From NCBI RefSeq assembly GCF_030504985.1, contig NZ_JASERU010000006.1, positions 1-64,000 on the forward strand: 64,000 nt of DNA, read 5' to 3'. Both the position numbers and the translations under genes were made by a program. Shown here one piece after another: positions 1 through 9,095 of this stretch. Positions within the stretch are counted from its first letter, which is position 1; every line of letters begins with the position of its first letter. The notes below the pieces were generated by a model, which searched no databases, was not told the origin of the DNA, and was given only the letters and a program-made list of their open reading frames with translations. Source of the stretch: Fulvimonas sp. R45 (lineage in GTDB: Bacteria; Pseudomonadota; Gammaproteobacteria; Xanthomonadales; Rhodanobacteraceae).

Positions 1-315
1 CCGTCGGCCACGGCCGTCCCCGATTTGTTGCCTAGAGAACAGCAAGTCTGCCGGGTCGGCCGTGCGCCTCTCCCTCGATTGGGAGAAGAACCTTTTTTTA
101 TCTCTCCACGCCATGCAATTCCGGAATCGTCTGGTTCATTTTGTGAGTTGCATCACGTTAATGTGCCGTCGCCGGTTAATGACCGGGCGTGGATCTCCCG
201 ATCCGCGCGGACAGGGGTGTGGCTTTTGCATGCGTCGCGATGCGGCGCATGGCCGGGTGCCATAGAAAATCATCCCCTGCGTTTTCCAATACATGGCATT
301 CATAGGGAAATACCA
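1..315. other. Upstream region of the fimbrial operon, no gene recognised
   Basis: This stretch precedes the pilin gene. An open frame runs through it in the pilin frame, but its residues before the GTG at 316 look neither like a signal peptide nor like a pilin, so I treat it as noncoding leader. It is less GC-rich than the genes around it, with a T7 run near 93-101, and presumably holds the fimbrial promoter. I cannot name convincing -35 and -10 boxes. Confidence 0.5.
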
Positions 316-882
316 GTGAAAATCTCGATTCTCGCTTCCACCCTCGTCGTGGCGACTGCGGCGCTGCTGGCGTCGCCGATGGCCGCCCGCGCCGCCGACG
401 GCACCATCACCTTCAACGGCGACATCACCGGCCAGACCTGCGACATCAACGGCAACGGCACCGGCGGCAAGGACTTCACCGTGACCCTGCCGACCGTGTC
501 CAAGAGCACGCTGGCCTCGGCCGGCTCGTGGGCGGGCCGCACGCCCTTCACCATCGGGTTGAGCAACTGCTCGCCGGCCAACGGCAATGTCTCGACCTAC
601 TTCGAGCCGGGCACCAGCGTGGACCTGGCCACCGGCCAGCTGATCGTGGACAGCGGCGCCAACGCCGCCACCAACGTCGAACTGGCGCTGCTCAATGGCG
701 ACACCAGCCAGATCCACGTCGGCGCGACCACCGCCGGCGCGGACAGCTCGGGCTCGGAAAGCGTCGCGCTCTCCAGCGGCGCGGCCACGCTGAACTACTA
801 CGTGCAGTACGTGGCCTACAACGGCGCCGCGACGGAAGGCAGCGTCGCCAGCCGGGTGAACTACACCCTCGTCTACAACTGA
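316..882 (+). CDS. Type 1-like fimbrial major subunit (pilin)
   Basis: This 188-residue exported pilin would be polymerised on the cell surface by the chaperone and usher encoded next to it. The GTG start at 316 is chosen because a signal peptide follows directly (residues 1-26, ending ARA) and AGGGAA lies just upstream at 305-309. The mature protein begins ADGTITFNG, and Cys42 and Cys85 sit where the pilin disulfide of this family lies. The C-terminus VNYTLVYN is the usual alternating donor-type beta strand of fimbrial subunits. The chaperone gene starts 59 bases after the stop, so the four genes look like one operon. The family call is firm; the adhesive specificity cannot be read from sequence. 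Confidence 0.85.
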   Translation: MKISILASTLVVATAALLASPMAARAADGTITFNGDITGQTCDINGNGTGGKDFTVTLPTVSKSTLASAGSWAGRTPFTIGLSNCSPANGNVSTYFEPGTSVDLATGQLIVDSGANAATNVELALLNGDTSQIHVGATTAGADSSGSESVALSSGAATLNYYVQYVAYNGAATEGSVASRVNYTLVYN

Positions 883-941
883 CGGAACCGGGCGGCCGGC
901 GCGTGCCGGCCGCCTTCCGCGGCCCCAGGGCAAACCCATCG

Positions 942-1685
942 ATGAAACCATTGCTGCAATTCGCGGCGGGCCTCGTGCTGTCCGCGTGCCTGGCCCTGCC
1001 GTCCCGCGCGGACGTGGTGGTCAGCGGCACCCGGGTGATCTATCCGGGCCAGGCGCGCGAGGTCACCGTCCAGCTCACCAACAACGGCGCCACGCCTTCG
1101 CTGGTGCAGGCCTGGCTGGACGGCGGCAACCCCAAGGTGGCGCCGGACAAGAGCGATGCGCCGTTCGTGCTGACGCCGCCGATCTTCCGCATCGACCCGC
1201 ACAAGGGCCAGACGCTGCGACTGATGTACACCGGCGGCCCGCTGCCGCGGGACCGGGAAAGCGTGTTCTGGCTGAACGTGCTGGAAGTGCCGCCGGCGCC
1301 GCGCGGCGAGGCGGGGAAGAACTACCTGCAGCTGGCGTTCCGCTCGCGCCTCAAGGTGTTCTTCCGGCCGCCGAAGCTGCCGGGCAGGGCCAACGACGCG
1401 CCGGACCAGCTGCGCTGGCGGGTGGTGCCCGCGCCGGACGGACACGGTTACGCGCTGGAGTGCGACAACCCCACGCCCTACCACGTTTCCTTCAGCCGCA
1501 TCGGCCTGTCGGCGGGCGGCCGCGACTATCGCCACGGCAGGGGCGGCATGGTCGACCCGATGGCCAAGGCGGTGTTCCCGCTGGACGGGCTGTCGGCGGC
1601 ACCGGCCCCCGGCGCCCGGGTCGAGTTCACCTCGATCAACGACTACGGCGCCGACGTGCCGCACGAGGCGGTGCCGGCGCCCTGA
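942..1685 (+). CDS. Periplasmic fimbrial chaperone (PapD/FimC family)
   Basis: This 247-residue protein is the pilus chaperone that binds subunits in the periplasm by donor-strand complementation and delivers them to the usher. The ATG at 942 gives a signal peptide of about 23 residues ending SRA. The N-terminal immunoglobulin-like domain carries family landmarks: TRVIYPGQAREVTVQLTN (a conserved Arg and the start of the G1 region) and FRIDPHKGQTLRLMY, followed by ESVFWLNVLEVPP. A second Ig-like domain with LECDNPTPYHVSF follows. The gene lies between pilin and usher, the standard order. Length matches the family (220-250 residues). Confidence 0.9.
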   Translation: MKPLLQFAAGLVLSACLALPSRADVVVSGTRVIYPGQAREVTVQLTNNGATPSLVQAWLDGGNPKVAPDKSDAPFVLTPPIFRIDPHKGQTLRLMYTGGPLPRDRESVFWLNVLEVPPAPRGEAGKNYLQLAFRSRLKVFFRPPKLPGRANDAPDQLRWRVVPAPDGHGYALECDNPTPYHVSFSRIGLSAGGRDYRHGRGGMVDPMAKAVFPLDGLSAAPAPGARVEFTSINDYGADVPHEAVPAP

Positions 1686-1722
1686 CGGCGCCCGCCGCCA
1701 CCCCAGGAATGGACCCTGACCC

Positions 1723-4485
1723 GTGAGCAGACAGCCGATCCACGCCCCCCATGCACTCTGGCAGCGCCCGCTGGCGGTGTTGATCGCCGGTGCGCTGGGC
1801 GCGACGTCGTTCGCGGCCGCGGCGGCGGATGCGACGGCGGCCGTCGAGCCGGCCGAGGCTTCGTTCAACAGCGCCTTCCTGATGGGCGGCACGCGGCACG
1901 TCGACCTGTCGCGCTTCGAGCGCGGCAACCCGGTGCAACCCGGCGTCTACCCGGTGGACGTCTACGTGAACGGCGATCGCGTGGGCAACGAGGACGTGCG
2001 GTTCCGCGGCGACGGCGCGCGCGGCGGCGCGCATCCCTGTTTCGACACGGCGCAATTGCAGCGCTATGGCGTGGACACGTCCCGGCTGGCCGGGGCGACG
2101 GCGCGGCAGGGAAACTGCAGGCGCATCGAACAGTGGATCCCCGACGCGACCGCCAGCTACGACGGCTCTCAGCTGCGCCTGGATCTGGGCGTGCCGCAGG
2201 CGGCGATGCGCCGCAGGGCGCGCGGCTACGTGGCGCCGCGCTACTGGGACCGCGGCGTCACCGCCGGCATCCTCGGCTACGCCTTCAACGCCTTCCGCAT
2301 GCGCAGCGACGCCGGCGACGTGACCGGCGACGGCCGCGTGTTCGCGCCGGACGGCAGCACGGTCGCGACCGGCGCCGCGATACCCGCCGGCAGCACCCTC
2401 GACGGCATGGCCATCCCGCCAGGCAGCGTGTTCGGCGCCGACGGCCGCGTCATCGGTCCGGACGGCACGCCGCTGGCGCCGCCGGTGCACGGGCGGCGCG
2501 TGGTGCAGGATTCCGCCTACCTCGGCCTCAACGCCGGCCTGAACATCGGCGACTGGCAGTTCCGCCACGATTCGTCGCTGACCTGGCAGAGCGGCGGCGG
2601 CCGGCATTGGCAGGACATCGCCACCTACGCGCAGCGCAACTTCCCGGGCATCCGCAGCCAGCTCACCGTGGGCGAGTCCAGCACCAGCGGCGAGATCTTC
2701 GACACCGTCTCGTTCCGCGGCGTGCGGCTGGCCTCCGACGACCGCATGCTGCCCGATTCGCTGCGCGGCTACGCGCCGGTGGTGCGTGGCGTGGCGGCCA
2801 GCAACGCCCGGGTGGAGATCCGCCAGAACGGCTACCTGATCTACCAGACCACGGTGGCGCCGGGGCCGTTCGAGATCGACGACCTGTACCCGACCGGCTA
2901 CGGCGGCGACCTGCAGGTGACCGTCACCGAGGCCGACGGCAGCCGGCATCGCTTCGCCGTGCCGTATTCCTCGGTGGCGCAATTGCTGCGGCCGGGCATC
3001 GGCCGCTACGGCGTCACCGTGGGCCAGGTGCGCGACACCTACCTGCACGGCCATCCGTACCTGCTGCAGGGCACCTACCAGCGCGGCCTCACCAACCTGG
3101 TGACGGGCTACGGCGGCGTGGTGTTCAGCCAGGGCTACGGCGCGGTGCTGGCGGGCGCGGCCTTCAACACGCGGGCCGGCGCCTTCGCGCTGGACCTCAC
3201 CCACGCGCACACCCAGTTGCCGGGGCAGGGCGGTTCCGCCGGGCAGAGCCTGAAGCTCGGCTACAGCAAGTTCCTGGCCGGCACCGGCACGAACTTCTCG
3301 GTGGCGGCGTATCGCTATTCCACCGCGGGCTACCTGGGCCTGCAGGATGCGCTGCTCAGCCGCGACCTGGACCGGCGCGGCCTGGGCACCCAGGCCATCC
3401 GCCGCCAGCGCAGCCGCTTCGAGCTGACCCTGAACCAGACCCTGGGCGGCGCCGGCGCGCTGTACATCACCGGTTCGCTGGCGCACTACTGGAACGCGCC
3501 CGGCGCGGACATCCAGTACCAGGCCGGCTACACCAACCACGTCGGCAGCCTCAGCTATACACTGTCCGGCTCGCGCACGCGCGACGCGCTGGGCCGGCGC
3601 GAGACGCGGTACTTCCTGAATTTCTCGCTGCCGCTGGGGCACGAGGCGCACGCGCCGTCGCTCAACGGCCTGTTCGCGCACAGCGACCGCGGCTACGGCA
3701 CCAGCCAGCTGGGCGTGAGCGGCAGCGCCGGCCGCGACGACGAATTCAGCTACGGCGCCACCGCCAGTGACGACACCCGCAGCGGCGGCAGCGGCGCGGT
3801 GAATGCGCAGTACCGCAGCCCGTACAGCACGCTCAGCGCCTCCTATGCGCAGGGCTCGGGCTATCGGCAGGCCTCGGTCGGTGCGAATGGCGCCCTGGTG
3901 GTGCATGCCGGCGGGGTCACCTTCAGCCCGCAGCAGGGCGAGACCATGGCGCTGGTCGAGGCGAAGGGCGCCAAGGGCGCGCGGGTGACCAACTACGCCG
4001 GCGTGCGCGTGGACGGCAACGGCTACGCGCTGGTGCCGTACCTCATCCCGTACCGCTACAACACGGTGCAGCTCGACCCGGAAGGCACCGCCACCGACGT
4101 CCAGCTGCAGAGCACCAGCCAGCAGGTGGCGCCGTATGCGGGCGCGGTGGTGAAGGTGGTGTTCCACACCGACCAGGGGCGCTCGGCGCTGATCGAGGCG
4201 CGCGACGCGCACGGCGGTCCGCTGCCGTTCGGCGCCGACGTGCTGGACGAGCAGGGGCAGGACGTGGGCGTGGTCGGGCAGGCCAGCCGGCTGTTCCTGC
4301 GCGGCCTGGCCGACCGCGGCAGCCTGCGCGTGAAGTGGGGCGACCAGCCTGGCCAGCAGTGCCGGATCGACTACGCGCTGCCGCCGCGCGACGGCCATGC
4401 CTACTACGACCGCCTCGACGCCACGTGCCGCCCGCAAGGCGATGCACCCGCAACCTCCCTCTCCAGGCCGACGAGTCCGCCATGA
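1723..4485 (+). CDS. Outer-membrane fimbrial usher (FimD/PapC family)
   Basis: This 920-residue usher is the outer-membrane assembly platform and pore for the fimbria. The start is GTG at 1723; the following residues include a basic segment and a hydrophobic signal stretch ending near residue 37. The N-terminal domain begins SFNSAFLMGG with LSRFERGNPVQPGVYPVDVYVNG, the typical usher opening. A 24-strand barrel region follows with the plug segment, then the C-terminal domains, with Cys residues in the final QCRIDYALP block. Only about 37 bases separate it from the chaperone, and its stop overlaps the start of the next gene by four bases, so usher and adhesin are probably translationally coupled. 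Confidence 0.92.
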   Translation: MSRQPIHAPHALWQRPLAVLIAGALGATSFAAAAADATAAVEPAEASFNSAFLMGGTRHVDLSRFERGNPVQPGVYPVDVYVNGDRVGNEDVRFRGDGARGGAHPCFDTAQLQRYGVDTSRLAGATARQGNCRRIEQWIPDATASYDGSQLRLDLGVPQAAMRRRARGYVAPRYWDRGVTAGILGYAFNAFRMRSDAGDVTGDGRVFAPDGSTVATGAAIPAGSTLDGMAIPPGSVFGADGRVIGPDGTPLAPPVHGRRVVQDSAYLGLNAGLNIGDWQFRHDSSLTWQSGGGRHWQDIATYAQRNFPGIRSQLTVGESSTSGEIFDTVSFRGVRLASDDRMLPDSLRGYAPVVRGVAASNARVEIRQNGYLIYQTTVAPGPFEIDDLYPTGYGGDLQVTVTEADGSRHRFAVPYSSVAQLLRPGIGRYGVTVGQVRDTYLHGHPYLLQGTYQRGLTNLVTGYGGVVFSQGYGAVLAGAAFNTRAGAFALDLTHAHTQLPGQGGSAGQSLKLGYSKFLAGTGTNFSVAAYRYSTAGYLGLQDALLSRDLDRRGLGTQAIRRQRSRFELTLNQTLGGAGALYITGSLAHYWNAPGADIQYQAGYTNHVGSLSYTLSGSRTRDALGRRETRYFLNFSLPLGHEAHAPSLNGLFAHSDRGYGTSQLGVSGSAGRDDEFSYGATASDDTRSGGSGAVNAQYRSPYSTLSASYAQGSGYRQASVGANGALVVHAGGVTFSPQQGETMALVEAKGAKGARVTNYAGVRVDGNGYALVPYLIPYRYNTVQLDPEGTATDVQLQSTSQQVAPYAGAVVKVVFHTDQGRSALIEARDAHGGPLPFGADVLDEQGQDVGVVGQASRLFLRGLADRGSLRVKWGDQPGQQCRIDYALPPRDGHAYYDRLDATCRPQGDAPATSLSRPTSPP

Positions 4486-5480
4486 TCTCCCGATTGCCGC
4501 GTACCGCTTTGTTTCCATGGCTGGCGGCCATGCTCCTGCTGCTGGCGATGCCCTCGGCATGGGCGGCATGCAGCATGAACCCCAGTTGGCGCGACCCGCA
4601 CGTCGACATGAACCTCGGCCGCGTGGTGATCCCCGGCGACCTGCCGGTGGGCGCCATCATCACCACCTGGCAGACCCAGATCAGCCAGCCCGGCACGGTG
4701 ATGAGCTGCGACTCGAGCGGCGGCGCCACCGTGTACGCCAACGTGGTGCAGGGCCAGCCCGTGCCCGGCTACGGCAAGGTGTACACCACCGGCGTGGCGG
4801 GCGTCGGCATCCGCATGTCGCGCAAGACCGCGAACGCCTCGACCACGATGGTGTATCCGGCCACCTTCACCGCCCAGGCGAACGCGAGCTACACCCTGGA
4901 CGCCAGCACCTTCATCGTCGAGCTGGTCAAGACCGCGCCGACGACCGGCAGCGGGCCGCTGGTGGCGGGCCAGTACTCCAGCTACCACCTCGCCTCGGAT
5001 CCCGCGCACCCGCTGCTCACCACCTGGGTGGAAGGCGAGGGCATCACCATCGTCTCGCCATCGTGTTCGGTCGACGCCGGCTCGAAGAACATCGCGGTGA
5101 ACTTCGGCAACGTGTCGCAGGCGCAGTTCCATGGCGTCGGCACCACCGCGGCGGAGCGGGACTTCACCATCAGCCTGCAGTGCCAGCAGAGCCCGGGTAG
5201 CGTGTATGTGCGGATGGACGCCACGCCCGATCCGTCGAACAGCCCGGGCGTGCTGCAGATCACCCAGGGCAGCCAGGCGGCCCAGGGCGTCGGCATCCAG
5301 TTGCTGGATGCCCGCGACGGCCAGCCGGTGAGCTACGGCAGCGACATCGGCGCGGGCAGCAGCCCGGCCGGTCCCGGCACCCTGCAGGTGCCGTTCAAGG
5401 CGCGCTACTACCAGACCGGCAGCACGGTCGCCGCCGGCGTGGCCGACGGCATCGCCACCTTCACCATCGACTACCAGTAA
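4482..5480 (+). CDS. Two-domain fimbrial tip adhesin/minor subunit
   Basis: This 332-residue exported protein looks like a FimH-type tip subunit. The ATG at 4482 overlaps the usher stop and opens a signal peptide of about 28 residues (ending AWA). The mature N-terminal part (about 29-200) is a variable, Cys-containing domain with no recognisable ligand signature. From about residue 203 a second, pilin-like domain begins (SPSCSVDAGSKNIAVNFGNV) and ends GIATFTIDYQ, like a fimbrial subunit C-terminal strand. Two domains, last position in the operon and greater length than the pilin all fit an adhesin. The receptor is unknown. Confidence 0.75.
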   Translation: MISRLPRTALFPWLAAMLLLLAMPSAWAACSMNPSWRDPHVDMNLGRVVIPGDLPVGAIITTWQTQISQPGTVMSCDSSGGATVYANVVQGQPVPGYGKVYTTGVAGVGIRMSRKTANASTTMVYPATFTAQANASYTLDASTFIVELVKTAPTTGSGPLVAGQYSSYHLASDPAHPLLTTWVEGEGITIVSPSCSVDAGSKNIAVNFGNVSQAQFHGVGTTAAERDFTISLQCQQSPGSVYVRMDATPDPSNSPGVLQITQGSQAAQGVGIQLLDARDGQPVSYGSDIGAGSSPAGPGTLQVPFKARYYQTGSTVAAGVADGIATFTIDYQ

Positions 5481-5499
5481 CCAGTAGCGGCGGACGCGT

Positions 5500-7305
5500 T
5501 CAGCCGCCCAGCGGCGCGCAGTGCCGTTCCAGCCAGGCCAGGTCGGCGCCCTTCAGCAGCGGGGCCAGCGCGGCGCGCACGGTGGCGTGGTAGTCGTCCA
5601 GCCAGGCGCGCTCGTCGGGGCCCAGCAGCTGCAGGTCGAGCGCGCGGCGGTCGAACGGGCACAGGGTCAGCGTCTCGAAGGCGAGGAAGTCGCCGAACTC
5701 GGTGCGGTCGGCCTCGACCACCACGGCGAGGTTCTCGTGGCGGATGCCGTGGCGGCCGGGCTTGTACAGGCCCGGCTCGATCGAGGTGACCATGCCCGGT
5801 TCCAGCGCCACCAGCGCGCCGCCGGCTACCGGCGGGCGGATCGACTGCGGCCCCTCGTGCACGTTGAGGAAGTAGCCCACGCCATGGCCGGTGCCGTGGC
5901 CGTAGTCGCAGCCGGCCGCCCACAGCGGCGCGCGCGCTAGCGCGTCGAGCTGCGGGCCGCTGGCGCCCTTCGGGAAGCGCGCCCGGCTGAGCGCGATCAT
6001 GCCCTTCATCACCAGCGAGGCGTCGCGGCGCTGCTCGGCGGTGGTGGGGCCGAGCGCCAGCACGCGGGTGATGTCGGTGGTGCCGCCCAGGTACTGGCCG
6101 CCGGAGTCGACCAGCAGCAGGCCCTCGGCCTTCAGCGCGCTGTGCGATGCCTGCGTGGCGCGGTAGTGCGGCAGCGCGCCGTTGGCCTGGTAGCCGGCGA
6201 TGGTGGCGAAGCTCTCGCCCGCGAAACCGGGCTGGGCGGCGCGCGCGGCGTGCACCAGGCGGTGCACGTCCAGCTCGGTGAGCGGCTTGCCGGCGGCGAG
6301 CTGCTGCTCGATCTCGCGGAACGCGCCGGCCAGCGCGGCGCCGTCGCGGCGCATCACCTCGCGGATGTGGTCCAGCTCGTCCGCGCTCTTCACCGCCTTG
6401 AACGCGGTACTGGGATTGGCGGCCTCGACGCGCTTGGTCCGCGCCGGGATGGCGGCGGCCACCGCGGCGACCACGCGGGCGGGGTCGTACAGCAGCGCGC
6501 CGTCGGCGGGCAGGTCGGCCAGGGCGTCGCTGGTCGCGGCGTAGTCGGCCACGGCGATGCCGTCGGCGGCGAGCCGCGCGACCAGGGCGTCGTCGAACTT
6601 GCCGCGGCCGGCGAACAGGGTGGCGCCGCCCTCGGCCGGCACCAGCAGGTGGGCCAGGAAGACGGGGTTGCACTCCACGTCGCTGCCGCGCAGGTTGGTC
6701 AGCCAGGCGATGTCGTCCAGGCTGGACAACAGGTGGTGGCTGGCGCCCTGCCGGCGCATCGCAGCGCGCAGGCGCGCCAGCTTGTCGGCGCGCGTGGCAC
6801 CGGCGTAGGCGGGCGGGTGCTCGGTCACCGGGGCGCGGGGCAGGGCGGGGCGGTCGGTCCAGATCGCGCCGGGCAGGTCCAGGTCGGTGCGCAGTCGCGC
6901 GCCGCGTTCGCCGAACACCGCTTCCATCTGGCGCTGCGCGGACAGCGGCAGGCTGTCGCCGGCCACCGCGACCACGTCGCCGTCGTGCAGGCGCTCGGCC
7001 AGCCACAGCAGGTGTTCCGGCGTGTGCGGCACGCGCAGCTTCATCAGCGCGAAGCCGCTGCCGTCGAGCTGCTTCTCGGCCTGCGAGAAGTAGCGCGAGT
7101 CGGTCCACAGGCCGGCGTGCTGCGCGGTCACCACCAGGGTGCCGGCCGAGCCGTCGAAGCCGGACAGCCAGGCCCGCGCCTGCCAGTGCCCAGGCAGGTA
7201 TTCGGACAGGTGCGGGTCGGCGCTGGGGACGATGCAGGCGGCCACGCCATGCTGCTGCATGGCGTGGCGCAGGGCGGCGAGGCGGGCGGGGACGGTGGCG
7301 TTCAT
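5500..7305 (-). CDS. Xaa-Pro aminopeptidase, long M24B form
   Basis: This 601-residue metallopeptidase removes N-terminal residues that precede proline. It has the long architecture of the eukaryote-like aminopeptidase P: two creatinase-type N-terminal domains, then the pita-bread M24 domain and a short C-terminal extension. The metal ligands are visible: Asp in LLLVDSGGQY and Asp in GGTTDITR (around residues 395-407), His in GTGHGVGYF (about 472), Glu in SIEPGLY (about 508) and Glu in RHENLAV (about 522). No signal peptide is seen, so it should be cytosolic. The ATG at 7305 starts MNATVPARLAALR, the conserved beginning. It converges with the fimbrial operon, leaving only 19 bases between the stops. 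Confidence 0.9.
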   Translation of the reverse strand: MNATVPARLAALRHAMQQHGVAACIVPSADPHLSEYLPGHWQARAWLSGFDGSAGTLVVTAQHAGLWTDSRYFSQAEKQLDGSGFALMKLRVPHTPEHLLWLAERLHDGDVVAVAGDSLPLSAQRQMEAVFGERGARLRTDLDLPGAIWTDRPALPRAPVTEHPPAYAGATRADKLARLRAAMRRQGASHHLLSSLDDIAWLTNLRGSDVECNPVFLAHLLVPAEGGATLFAGRGKFDDALVARLAADGIAVADYAATSDALADLPADGALLYDPARVVAAVAAAIPARTKRVEAANPSTAFKAVKSADELDHIREVMRRDGAALAGAFREIEQQLAAGKPLTELDVHRLVHAARAAQPGFAGESFATIAGYQANGALPHYRATQASHSALKAEGLLLVDSGGQYLGGTTDITRVLALGPTTAEQRRDASLVMKGMIALSRARFPKGASGPQLDALARAPLWAAGCDYGHGTGHGVGYFLNVHEGPQSIRPPVAGGALVALEPGMVTSIEPGLYKPGRHGIRHENLAVVVEADRTEFGDFLAFETLTLCPFDRRALDLQLLGPDERAWLDDYHATVRAALAPLLKGADLAWLERHCAPLGG

Positions 7306-7469
7306 GCGCGCATGGTAGCAGCGAGTCATGCCTGCAACCCCGGCTTTTGGCGTCAAAATGCCGCAATGGCATTGGGAAATGAGAATCCCCGAGACGGCAA
7401 CTAGGGTTGCGGTTGCTTGCATGGAAACGCCAGCGGTAATCTGTGAAACAGTGGACGTAGGAGAGCAGG

Positions 7470-8490
7470 ATGCGTCACAGGGGAATGAAGTGGATCGTGG
7501 CGATTGCCTGGGCCGTGTCGCTCACGGGCGTTGCTGGCTCATCAGTAGGTATTGTCCTGCCCAAGGACCCCAACCTCCACACGCTCACTTTGCTGTTACA
7601 ACCGCCTGATGGCCAGATTGATCTCGCCCGCGCCGAGGTAACGATTGAGCGGATGATTGATCCGACGGTCAACCAAGCCACTACTCTGAAAGAGTTGGAT
7701 GTGTGGGCGGATCGAGTGCGGGCGCGTCCCGTTTGGCGCTACGAACCTGCAGAAACTGGTGGCGTTGAACACTACGCTGTACCAGGCGGGCCCATGGAAC
7801 GACAACCGCCCGTTTACCTATGACTTCAACGATCCGCTGGGCAAAAACATCCAGAACAAGTTGCTTTCGACCTACCTCGACACCCGCAAGGGCAACTGCG
7901 TGTCCATGCCCCTGCTCTACGTCATCTTGGGGCAGAAACTCGGCTTGGACGTGACGCTGGCCACCGCGCCTCTCCACGTCTTCGTGAAGTTTCGCCGGGA
8001 CGATGGCATCTGGATCAACATCGAGACCACCAGCGGAGGTACGCTCCGCGATCAGGGCTATGTGGACCAGTTCCACATCCAGCCACGTGCGTTGTTCACG
8101 GGGATTTACCTGCGTCCATTGAGCCACAAGGAAAGTGTGGGTGTGATGATCGACACGCTGGAAGAGTTCTACGCTCACCACAGGGCGCCGGAGTTTCAAC
8201 TAGGGTTGACGGCCTTGGAACTGAGGAACAACCCCAAGGATATCCCATCCCTGTTGGAGCGAGGAGAGGCCTACTACCACTTGCTGCAAGCGCGCTACAT
8301 GAGCCGTTATCCGCGACCGGAAGACATCCCGGCCAATAAGCAGGCCGACTATCAAATGCTTGGCCACAACAACCAGATGCTCTTTGCCAAAGCCGAAAGC
8401 CTGGGGTGGCGACAGCCTACACCCGAGGAAGATAAGGCCTATCTCCAACAGATCCAGAACATTAAAGCGAAACAAGGAGGGGAACAATGA
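7470..8490 (+). pseudogene. Transglutaminase-like (SirB1-type) protein, frameshifted
   Basis: Two overlapping frames together encode one protein of about 340 residues. The first runs from ATG 7470 (AGGAG at 7459-7463) with an N-terminal hydrophobic export segment and ends at 7823. The second carries the rest and ends at 8490. Removing one C from the CCC at 7728-7730 would join DRVRARP to FGATNLQKLVAL with no loss of similarity. The second part holds the transglutaminase-like core: Cys in TRKGNCVSM, His in APLHVFVKF and an acidic position in INIETTSGG, followed by a helical, TPR-like tail. The lesion may be a real mutation or a sequencing indel. Its final bases overlap the next gene (ATGA), so it heads the cassette that follows. 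Substrate unknown. Confidence 0.7.
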
Positions 8491-9095
8491 AGAAGGCACT
8501 CTTGGGCTTAGTGCTCCTATGTCTTGCCACAATAGGCCCCGCACACGCGCGTTACGTGCAATCCGACCCCATCGGATTAGCCGGCGGCACCAATACATAT
8601 ACCTACGTGAACAGCAATCCATTGACCATGGTGGATCCATTTGGCATGGTCGGCTACATCATCCAAAATGGCAATAACATTCGAATTCTATTGCCCATTG
8701 CATTCCAGAGCGGAACATTTGACCAAGCAGCAGCAATGGCGCAGGGCATAACCCAGACTTGGACAGGAAAGTTTGGCGATTACAACGTTGAGACCATGGT
8801 GATCGATGCCACCAATATGACTGGAATGGATGTGAACCACATTCAGATTGCGCCTGGATCGCATGACAGCCTAGGGCTTTCTCGTGTCTGCGGTGATTCC
8901 ACGCACGGTAAATGGTTTGCACAACCTAGTCGTATCAATGGCTTGGACTATGGACATGAGGCTGGCCATCTTCTCGGACTACCCGACATGCCTGATAGTT
9001 TCACAACGATGGATCCAGTCTACACTAACGCGACACCGAATGCCGATCTCATTAGAGCCATCCTCACGAGCCCCGTAAATGTTCATCTTCATTGA
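8487..9095 (+). CDS. Secreted orphan Rhs-tip protein with metzincin-like domain
   Basis: This 202-residue protein starts with a clear signal peptide (1-21, ending AHA). Immediately after come about 32 residues typical of the C-terminal end of an Rhs core ([13 protein letters not shown] ... VNSNPL ... VDPFG), with none of the long YD-repeat shell. The remaining 145 residues are a variable tip. It holds [11 protein letters not shown] (His157, Glu158, His161, Gly164, Asp167), matching the HEXXHXXGXXD extended zinc site of metzincins, and TTMDP (Met175) placed like a Met-turn. I infer a zinc endopeptidase acting outside the cytoplasm. The ATG overlaps the stop of the transglutaminase-like gene and its end overlaps the next start by 17 bases. 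It could be a toxin, a degraded Rhs fragment that acquired a leader, or a stand-alone protease. Confidence 0.7.
   Translation: MKKALLGLVLLCLATIGPAHARYVQSDPIGLAGGTNTYTYVNSNPLTMVDPFGMVGYIIQNGNNIRILLPIAFQSGTFDQAAAMAQGITQTWTGKFGDYNVETMVIDATNMTGMDVNHIQIAPGSHDSLGLSRVCGDSTHGKWFAQPSRINGLDYGHEAGHLLGLPDMPDSFTTMDPVYTNATPNADLIRAILTSPVNVHLH

Noticed and set aside
25-315. A longer pilin starting near base 25
   Set aside because: The extra 97 residues have no signal peptide or pilin character, while GTG 316 has a ribosome-binding site and an immediate signal peptide.
1636-4569. A long minus-strand frame opposite the fimbrial usher
   Set aside because: Ala/Val/Arg-rich shadow without motifs; the usher is unambiguous.
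7728-7734. Programmed ribosomal frameshifting in the transglutaminase-like gene
   Set aside because: No slippery heptamer, stimulatory stem or internal Shine-Dalgarno is seen; a plain one-base indel explains it better.
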